A stretch of DNA of 64,000 bases from Anaeramoeba ignava (lineage: Eukaryota > Metamonada > Anaeramoebidae), in assembly GCA_028826165.1 (NCBI GenBank), contig JAPDFW010000060.1, positions 1 to 64,000 on the forward strand, read 5' to 3'. Made by a program: the position numbers and the translations under genes. The notes under the pieces were generated by a model that made no database searches, was not told where the DNA came from, and saw nothing but the letters and a program-made list of their open reading frames with translations. Shown here piece after piece: positions 56,277 through 64,000 of the stretch. The stretch's first letter is position 1. Each line of letters begins with the position of its first letter.

Positions 56277-58418
56277 ATGGTTGGAAAAATATGTTGTAGA
56301 ATTTTTTTTTGGATAAGTTTTTGGGCATTTTTTGTACCTCCAATGATTTGGTTAATAATTGATGTTGTAACTCGTTCAAAATTTGAATCAGCAACATGTG
56401 AAATAGTAGATAAACATTATACTCAATATAAATATGATTTTTATGATGATATTCCTGATATAAATCCTCAAACAACTCCTCAATATAGATCTCCAAATCC
56501 TTTTGCTTTAAATTCTGATTCTAATTCTGATTTTAATTCTGATCTTTCTTATTTTCTTTCTTTAAAAAATCTTTTTGGTGCTTCTTGTTATCCAACTCCA
56601 ACTTATAATTATATTTCTTTTTTTCTTGTAAAATTAAATTCAAAATCAAAATCAAAATCAAAATCAAAATCAAAATCAAAATCAAAATCAAAATCAAAAT
56701 TAAATTCAAAATCAAAATTAAATTCAAAATCAAAATTAAATTCAAAATCAAAATTAAATTCAAAATCAAAATTAAATTCAAAATCAAAATTAAATTCAAA
56801 ATCAAAATCAAAATCAAAATCAAAATTAAATTCAAAATCAAAATCAAAATTAAAATCAAAATTAAATTCAAAATCAAAATCAAAATCAAAATCAAAATTA
56901 AAATTTAATTCAAAATCAAAATCAAAATCAAAATCAAAATCAAAATTAAATTCAAAATCAAAATCAAAATTAAATTCAAAATCAAAATCAAAATCAAAAT
57001 CAAAATCAAAATCAAAATCAAAATCAAAATCAAAATCAAAATCAAAATCAAAATCAAAATCAAAATCAAAATCAAAATTAAAATCAAAATCAAAATTAAA
57101 ATTAAAATCAAAATCAAAATCAAAATTAAAATTAAAATTAAAATCAAAATCAAAATCAAAATCAAAATCAAAATCAAAATCAAAATCAAAATCAAAATTA
57201 AAATCAAAATCAAAATTAAATTCAAAATCAAATTCAAAATCAAAATCAAAATTAAAATCAAAATCAATATCAAAATCAAAATCAAAATCAAAATCAAAAT
57301 CAATATCAAAATCAAAATCAAAATCAAAATCAAAATCAAAATAAAAATCAAAATCAAAATCAAAATCAAAATTAAAATCAAAATCAAAATCAAAATCAAA
57401 ATCAAAACCAAAATTAAAATCAAAATCAAAATTAAATTCAAAAATTTAAATTAAAATCAAAATCAAATTCAAATTCAAAATCAAAATCAAGTTAAATTAC
57501 ACAACAAAAGATGGAAAAGAATATAGTGAATATGCTTGTAATTTTGGAAGACGTTGTAAGTGTTTTTTTAAATAAATTTGGAAAATAAATCCAAAAAATA
57601 AAATAATATTAAATATTAAATATTAAATAGGTTGGACTGCAACAGGAGCTTTAAATTGCAGAGTAAATCCAAAATTAAATTTAAATCCAAATTAAAATTA
57701 AAATTAAAATTTGAATTGAAATCAAATCAAAATTAAAATTTAAATCAAAATAAAAATTGGAAAAAAATAGGGACAACATTGTTCCGATAAAATATCTTCC
57801 AAAGATTGCAAAATTTTTGTAAATTTAAAAACAGATAAAGTATATGAAAAATATGATATTGGAACAGCTGATTGTTGGTATAGTAAAGCAAAAAATGAAT
57901 ATGCAACAATTCATTTCCCAATTCCAAGTTATTTATGGTCATTATTTTTTTGGGTTCCTTGTTTCTTTTTCTGTCTTCCAGTTTTGAGTTATTATTTTAA
58001 AAAAAAAACAAAAGATGAAAATCAAGTTAGAAATGTTCATCAAGCAAATCATCAACAAAATCGATTTGAAAATCATTTCCATGAACCAAAAGAAACAAAT
58101 GAGACTATTGTTATTGATGAACCACCTCCAAAAGCAACAAGAAATGATGATTTTGGAGGAATGAATCAACTTTATCAAAATTTCATGCAAAATCAAAATC
58201 AAAATCAAAATCAATTTGGAAACAATGATATTTATAATGAACCAAAAGGAAATGATGAAATTCCAATGGAAGTTATTCAAATGCAAATGGATGAATATCA
58301 ACTTGCTTTTGATAATCAACAAGAACAACAAAATCAACCTCCAATTAATCAATTTAATGCTGGTCCTTTATATAATCCTTATAATCAAGATGCAAATCAA
58401 CCAAACAGAGATTTTTAA
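56277..58418 (+). CDS. Array copy 6: most diverged two-TM, eight-cysteine protein
   Basis: Exons 56277-56627, 57492-57555, 57631-57662 and 57771-58418; 364 residues. Exon 3 is 32 nt, one codon longer than in every other copy (GALNC in place of GTGC), still in phase. Exon 1 is the least conserved: MVGKICCRIFFWISFWAFFV, ATCEIVDKHYTQYKYD, NPQTTPQYRSPNP and a Ser-Asp/Asn run. Cysteines: ATCEIVD, ASCYPTP, YACNFGRRC, LNC, QHCSDKISSKDC and ADCWYSK. TM2 is YLWSLFFWVPCFFFCLPVL, as in copy 5. The tail has PPKATRNDDFGGMNQLY and ends EQQNQPPINQFNAGPLYNP...NRDF, matching copy 7. Intron 1 is an 864-bp AAAATC array. Confidence 0.7.
56628..57491 (+). repeat. Copy 6 intron 1: AAAATC array, open in the exon 1 frame for 239 codons
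   Basis: 864 bp of AAAATC with AAAATT and TTCAAA variants. Reading through from exon 1 gives Ser-Lys repeats until a stop at 57342-57344. The intron length is a multiple of three. Confidence 0.88.
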
Positions 58419-58611
58419 AAATCAAAATTCAAAATCAAAATTAAAATCAAAATCAAAATCAAAATCAAAAAAGAAAAGGAGAAAATTCATTTTTATATTT
58501 TATTTTCTCAATTTATTTCTCATTCTTTTCTTTCTTAAAAACAAAAAACAAAAAAAACATTTGCCATCTCCTTTTCTTTTAATTAATAATTAATTAATCT
58601 TAAAAAATAAA

Positions 58612-60204
58612 ATGGTTTCACAAAAATGTTGTAGAATTTCATTTTGGTTTGGATTTATTTTGTTTTTTCTACCAGGATTCGTTTGGTTAATGGTAGATCA
58701 AATTACTCGTTCAAAACTTGTTAAAACACAATGTGAAATAACAGATAAATATTATGTTGGATACCTTTATGATTCTTATAGTGAAAAACCAACTGTTCCT
58801 CCTTCTGCAACTCCACAATACAGATTACCTAATCCTATTAATCCAAATTCAAATTCTTCTTCTTTTTCTCCTTATTCAATTTCTTTACATAATCTTTTTG
58901 GTGATGATAATGAGGACAAAGGTTGTGATATTTCTCCAACAATAAATATTGTTTCTTTTTTTCTTGTAAACAAAAAATTCAATTCAAAATCAAAATCAAA
59001 ATCAAAATTAAAATCAAAATTAAAATCAAAATTAAAATTAAAATCAAAATCAAAATTAAAATTAAAATTAAAATTAAAATCAAAATCAAATTCAAATACA
59101 AAATCAAAATCAAAATTAAAATTAAAATCAATATCAAAATTAAAATTAAAATTAAAATTAAATTCAAAATCAAAATCAAAATCAAAATCAAGTTAAATTA
59201 CACAACAAAAGATGGAACAAAATATAGTGAATATTCTTGTAATTTTGGAAGAGTTTGTAAGTATTTATTTAAATTTTTATTTAATAATTCAATTTATTTT
59301 CTTTTTATTAAAAATAATTTTATTTTAAATCAATAATTAGGTTGGACAGAAAAAGGAACAGATTGTAAAGTAAATTTCCAAAAATTTAATCTAAATCAAA
59401 TCAAATCAAATTAAATCAAATCAATTCAATATTCAATTTTTAATATTCAATTAGGCTTCTTCATGTGATATAAAAATAACATCTCAAGAATGTAAAAATT
59501 TTGCAAATTTAGAAACAGAAGATATTTATGAAAAATATGATCCTGGAGATGCAACTTGTTGGTATAGTAAAAAATATAATGAATATGCAACAGTTCGTTT
59601 TCCATTACCCAATTTTTTATGGACATTATTTTTTTGGATTCCACTTTTTTTTACTTGCATTCCAGTATTTTTGTGGTTTAGATCCGAAAAAAAAGGTAGT
59701 TGTGATTGTTTTAAGAGTTGTGATGATGTTTGTTGTAATTGTAGATGTAATTGCAATTCAAGAAGAGGTGTAAGAAATCCACCAATTCCAAATAATCAAC
59801 CAATGGAAATTAGTGGACCAACTCAAATAACTCATAATGTATCAATTCCTGAACCAGTTGGAGAACGTGATGATATGTCAGACTCAAGTGATACAGTTGA
59901 ACCACCACCACCAAAATTAACAGGAAATGAAGATTTTGAAACAATGGTTCAAATTTATGGAAATCGAAATCAAACAGGAAATCAAACTGGAAATCAAACT
60001 GGAAATGATTATAATTATAATTATGAACCAAAAGGAAATGATGAAATTCCAATGGAAGTTATTCAAATGCAAACGAATGAATATCAACTTGCTTTTGATA
60101 ATCAACAAGAACAACAAAATCAACCTCCAATTAACCAATTTAATGCTGGTCCTTTATATAATCCTTATAATCAAGATGCAAATCAACCAAACAGAGATTT
60201 TTAA
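58612..60204 (+). CDS. Array copy 7: two-TM, eight-cysteine protein with cytoplasmic Cys cluster
   Basis: Exons 58612-58965, 59193-59256, 59341-59369 and 59455-60204; 398 residues. Exon 1 (MVSQKCCRISFWFGFILFFL) and its upstream flank match copy 5. Cysteines: TQCEITD, KGCDISP, YSCNFGRVC, GTDC, SSCDIKITSQEC and ATCWYSK. TM2 is FLWTLFFWIPLFFTCIPVFL. Directly after TM2 is SCDCFKSCDDVCCNCRCNC, ten Cys in about 19 residues, suited to acylation or metal binding (inference). Then ISGPTQITHNVSIPEPVGE, PPPPKLTGNEDFETMVQIY, a Gln-Thr-Gly-Asn repeat, DEIPMEVIQMQ, and the copy 6-type end EQQNQPPINQFNAGPLYNP...NRDF. Intron 1 is an AAAATC/AAAATT array (58966-59192). Confidence 0.72.
58966..59192 (+). repeat. 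Copy 7 intron 1: AAAATC/AAAATT array
   Basis: About 225 bp of hexamers. Like copy 6 intron 1, it reads open as Ser-Lys/Leu-Lys repeats until near the acceptor. Confidence 0.85.
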
Positions 60205-60665
60205 AAATTAATATCAAAATCAAAACCAAAATCAAAATCAAAATCAAAATCAAAATCAAAATTAATATCAAAATTAATATCAAAATTAATATCAAAATCA
60301 AAATTAAAATTAAAATTAAAATTAAAATCAAAATCAAAATTAAAATTAAAATCAAAATTTAACAAAATTAAAATCAAAATCAAAATTAAAATTAAATTCA
60401 AAATTCAATATCAAAATCAAAATCAAATTAAAATCAAAATTAAAACCAAAATCAAAATTAAAATTAAATTCAAAATTAAAACCAAAATCAAAATTAAAAT
60501 CCAAAATTAAAACCAAAATCAAAATCAAAATTAAAATTAAAAATTAATATCAAAATTAATATCAAAATCAAAATTAAAATTAAAATCAAAATTAAAACCA
60601 AAATCAAAATTAAAATCAAATTCAAATTCAAAATTAAAATCAAAATTAAAATTCAAAATTAATAA
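60205..60665 (+). repeat. Intergenic AAAATC/AAAATT array between copies 7 and 8
   Basis: A mixed hexamer array with ATTAATATC and AAAACC variants begins at the stop of copy 7. The promoter of copy 8 must lie in the remaining 130 bp or within the array. Confidence 0.85.
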
Positions 60666-60796
60666 ATAAATTTAAAGTTCGAAGTTCAAATTAAAATCGA
60701 AAAAATAAATTTTCATTTTTTTCATTTTTATTTTTTTTATTCTTATTTTATTTTATTTTTTTTTAATTAAATTTTTGAATTGGCAAAAAAGTAAAA

Positions 60797-62808
60797 ATGG
60801 TAGATACAATACTTTGTCGAGTATGTTGTGGAGTTGGATTTTGTTGTTTTTTTTTACCTGCATTTATATGGTTAATGGTAGAAGTAGTAACTCGTTCAAA
60901 ATTTGAAAAAGTTGATTGTGAAATAACTGATAAATATTATGTTGAATATCTTGTTGAAGGAATATCTGATACTTATGTTCCTCCTTCTACAACTCCTCAA
61001 TATAGATTACCAAATCCTCTTGATCTTTCTCCAAAAAATGTTACTCCTTTTCATTCTTTTTCACCTCATTCTGTTTCTTTGGAAAATCTTTTTGGTGCAA
61101 ATTGTATTCCAAGACCTACTATTAACTATATTTCTTTTTTTGAAGTAACATTCTTTTTTCAATTTAAAATTCAAATCAAAATTAAAATTAAAATTAAATT
61201 CAAAAATTAAAATTAAAATCAAAAATTAAAATTAAAATCAAAAATTAAAATTAAAATTAAAATCAAAATCAAAATCAAAATCAAATTAAAATTAAAATCA
61301 AAATTAAAATTAAAATTAAAATCAAAATTAAAATCAATTTCAAAATTCAAATCAAAATTAAATTCAAATTCAAAATCAAAATCAAAATTAAAATCAAAAT
61401 CAAAATTAAAATTAAAATTAAATTCAAAATCAAATTTAAAATTAAAATTAAAATTAAAATCAAAATCAAAATTAAAATCCAAATCAAATTCAAAATCAAA
61501 ATCAAATTCAAAATTAAATTCAATTTAAAATTAAAATTCATTTATAAAATTAAAATTAAAATTAAATTCAAAAATTATAATTAAAATTAAAATTAAAATC
61601 AAAATTAAAATTAAAATTAAAATTAAATTCAAAAATTAAATTCAAAATCAAAATTAAATTCAATTTAAAATTAAAATCAAAATTAAAATCAAAATTAAAA
61701 TCCAAATTAAAATCAAAATTAAAATTAAAATCAAAATAAAAATCAAATTTAATTTTAATTTTAATATTAATATTAAAGGTGGATTACACAACAAAGGATG
61801 GAACAAAATATAATGAATATGCTTGTAATTTTGGAAGACGTTGTAAGTATTTTTATATATTATTTTATAAATAAATCCAAAAAAATAAATGGAATAAAAA
61901 TAAATTTGGAAAATAAATCAAAAAATAAAATAGGTTTTACAAGAAGAGGAACTGGTTGCAAAGTAAATTTTCAAAAAAAAAAAATAAATAAATTCAATTC
62001 AATTACATGAAATCAAATCTAAAAAAAAATTTATTTTTAATTCAAATAAAAAAATTAGTCTTCAAATTGTGATGTGAAAATAACATCTCAAGAATGTAAA
62101 AATTTTGCAAATTTAGAAACAGATGATATGTATGAAAAATATGATCCTGGAGATGCAACTTGTTGGTATAGTAAAAAATATAATGAATATGCAACAGTTC
62201 ATTTTCCATTACCCAATTTTTTATGGTCATTATTTTTTTGGATTCCACTTTTTTTTACTTGCATTCCAGTATTTTTGTGGTTTAGATCTAAAACCAAAGG
62301 TAGTTGTGATTGTTTTAAGAGTTGTGATGATGTTTGTTGTAATTGTAGATGTAATTGCAATTCAAGAAGAAGTGTAAGAAATCCACCAATTCCAAACAAC
62401 CGACCAATGGAAATTAGTGGACCAACTCAAATAACTCATAATGTATCAATTCCTGAACCAGTTGGAGAACGTGATGATATGTCAGACTCAAGTGATACAG
62501 TTGAACCACCACCACCAAAATTAACAGGAAATGAAGATTTTGAAACAATGGTCCAAATTTATGGAAATCGAAATCAAACTGGAAATCAAACTGGAAATCA
62601 AACTGGAAATGATTATAATTATAATTATGAACCAACTGGAAATGATGAAATTCCAATGGAAGTTATTCAAATGCAAATGAATGAATATAATTCACCTTAT
62701 AATCAATATTATAATCAACAAGAACCTCAAACAAATGATCAAATGAATGCTGGTCCTTTATATAATCCTTATAATCAAGATTCAAATCAAGGAAACAAAG
62801 AATTTTAA
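60797..62808 (+). CDS. Array copy 8: two-TM, eight-cysteine protein with cytoplasmic Cys cluster
   Basis: Exons 60797-61144, 61779-61842, 61934-61962 and 62059-62808; 396 residues. It starts MVDTILCRVCCGVGFCCFFL. Exon 1 differs from the early copies (VDCEITDKYYVEYLVEGI, NPLDLSPKNVTPFHSF) and matches copy 9. Cysteines: VDCEITD, ANCIPRP, YACNFGRRC, GTGC, SNCDVKITSQEC and ATCWYSK. Exon 3 reads C-FTRRGTGC instead of C-WTAKGTGC. Exon 4 is nearly identical to copy 7 through the Cys cluster and DEIPMEVIQMQ, then switches to the copy 5-type end (NSPYNQYYNQQEPQTNDQ...NKEF). Intron 1 (61145-61778, 634 bp) is an AAAATT/AAAATC array. Confidence 0.72.
61145..61778 (+). repeat. Copy 8 intron 1: AAAATT/AAAATC array
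   Basis: A 634-bp hexamer array. The matching intron in copy 9, whose flanking exons are nearly identical, is only 93 bp, so the expansion or contraction is recent relative to the duplication. Confidence 0.87.
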
Positions 62809-63037
62809 ATAATTTAAAAACAAAAACAAGAAAAGAAAAATTTTCTTTTTCAATTTTCCATTTTAAATTTATTTCCAAATTATTTTCCAATTCCAATTTA
62901 TTTTTAATTTTGAAAAAAAAAAGAGAGAAGAAAACCAACAAAAAAATAATTTTTTTTGATCAAATTTTCATTTCATTTTTTTATTCTTATTTTTATTCTT
63001 TTTTTGTTTTATTTTTTGAATAGGCAAAAAAGTCAAA

Positions 63038-64000
63038 ATGGTTTCGCCACATTTTTGTATGAATTCTTTTCGTATTGCTTTTTGTTGTTTTTTTTTACCT
63101 GCATTTATATGGTTAATAATTGATGTTGTAACTCGTTCAAAATTTGAAAAAGTTGATTGTGAAATAACTGATAAATATTATGTTGAATATCTTGTTGAAG
63201 GAATAACAGATACTTATGTTCCTTCTTATACAACTCCTCAATATAGATTACCAAATCCTCTTGATCTTTCTCCAAAAAATGTTACTCCTTTTCATTCTTT
63301 TTCACCTCATTCTGTTTCTTTGGAAAATCTTTTTGGTGCAAATTGTTTTCCAAGACCTACTATTAACTATATTTCTTTTTTTCAAGTAACATTCTTTTTT
63401 CAATTTAAAATCCAAATTCAAAATCAAAATCAAAATTAAAATCAAAATTAAAATTAAAATTAAAATCAAAAAATATAGTTAAATTACACAACAAAGGATG
63501 GAACAAAATATAGTGAATATGCTTGTAATTTTGGAAGACGTTGTAAGTGTTTTTATATATTATTTTATAAATAAATCCAAAAAAAATGGAATAAAAATAA
63601 ATTTGGAAAATAAATCAAAAAATAAAAATAAAATAGGTTTTACAAGAAGAGGAACTAGTTGCAAAGTAAATTTCCAAAAATAAATAAATAAATTCAATTT
63701 AATTACATGAAATCAAATCTAAAAAAAAATTTATTTTTAATTCAAATAAAATTAGTCTTCAAGTTGTGATAAAAAAATAACATCTCAAGAATGTAAAAAT
63801 TTTGCAAATTTAGAAACAGATGATATGTATGAAAAATATGATCTTGGAGATGCAACTTGTTGGTATAGTAAAAAATATAATGAATATGCAACAGTTCATT
63901 TTCCATTACCCAATTTTTTATGGTCATTATTTTTTTGGGTTCCACTTTTTTTTACTTGCATTCCAGTATTTTTGTGGCTTAGATCCGAAAAAAAAGGTAG
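63038..64000 (+). CDS. Array copy 9: two-TM, eight-cysteine protein, cut by window edge
   Basis: Exons 63038-63385, 63479-63542, 63637-63665 and 63756 to beyond 64000. It starts MVSPHFCMNSFRIAFCCFFL. From the ectodomain on (VDCEITDKYYVEYLVEGI) exon 1 is almost the same as copy 8. Exon 3 reads C-FTRRGTSC. Exon 4 begins SSSCDKKITSQEC, continues ATCWYSKKYNEYATVHFP and TM2 FLWSLFFWVPLFFTCIPVFL, and is cut in the juxtamembrane LRSEKKG, just before the Cys cluster seen in copies 7-8. The upstream 150 bp resembles the flank upstream of copy 6. More copies may follow. Confidence 0.7.

Noticed and set aside
1-64000. tRNA, rRNA or other structured RNA genes
   Set aside because: I saw no GC-richer stretch with cloverleaf or rRNA-like conserved sequence; a covariance-model search would be needed to exclude small ncRNAs.

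Overview
This window looks like nuclear DNA from an extremely AT-rich, intron-bearing protist. Genes carry GT-AG introns at defined phases. Exons hold long Asn/Gln, Asn/Glu, Ser/Asp and Lys-rich runs, and introns and spacers are filled with 5-12 bp tandem repeats (AAAATC, AAAATT, AAATC). The conserved genes are purely eukaryotic: TIM17, TALE homeodomain, ABHD17-type hydrolase, CBP20, PARP1, REXO4, CWC22, RCC1-BTB. The style resembles Anaeramoeba or another low-complexity-rich amoeboid/flagellate lineage, but that placement is inference.

Layout. 1-10.2 kb (minus): a huge RNF213/mysterin-like AAA gene broken by many frame changes, truncated at the left edge. 10.3-12.4 kb (minus): a TIM17-type translocase gene, four exons separated by hexanucleotide-repeat introns. 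12.5-19.6 kb (minus): a TALE homeobox gene, a highly charged repeat/membrane protein, a protein with a C-terminal glutamine-amidotransferase-like domain, and an ABHD17-like serine hydrolase. 19.6-22.8 kb: a gene-free divergent spacer made of a 160-bp satellite and a 12-bp-based minisatellite. 22.8-30.9 kb (plus): a 1407-residue C2H2-ended protein, a disordered repeat protein, and a CBP20-like RRM protein. 31.1-38.2 kb (minus): a TOM1/GPR137-like membrane protein and a complete eight-exon PARP1. 38.3-43.2 kb (plus): REXO4-type exonuclease and the spliceosome factor CWC22.

43.4 kb to the right edge (plus): nine tandem copies of one gene family, with an intronless RCC1-BTB gene between copies 3 and 4. 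Every copy has four exons with identical intron phases (0,1,0) and internal exons of 64 and about 29 nt. Each encodes a roughly 360-400 residue protein with two membrane segments, an ectodomain with eight invariant cysteines, and a cytoplasmic tail ending in GPLYNPY...K/R-D/E-F. I do not recognise this family; it is the best candidate here for something undescribed. Copies 5-9 show clear block exchange.

Most multi-exon models below were assembled by hand from splice sites that restore family alignment and reading phase. The total coding length came out as a multiple of three in every complete model. RNA evidence is not available to me.
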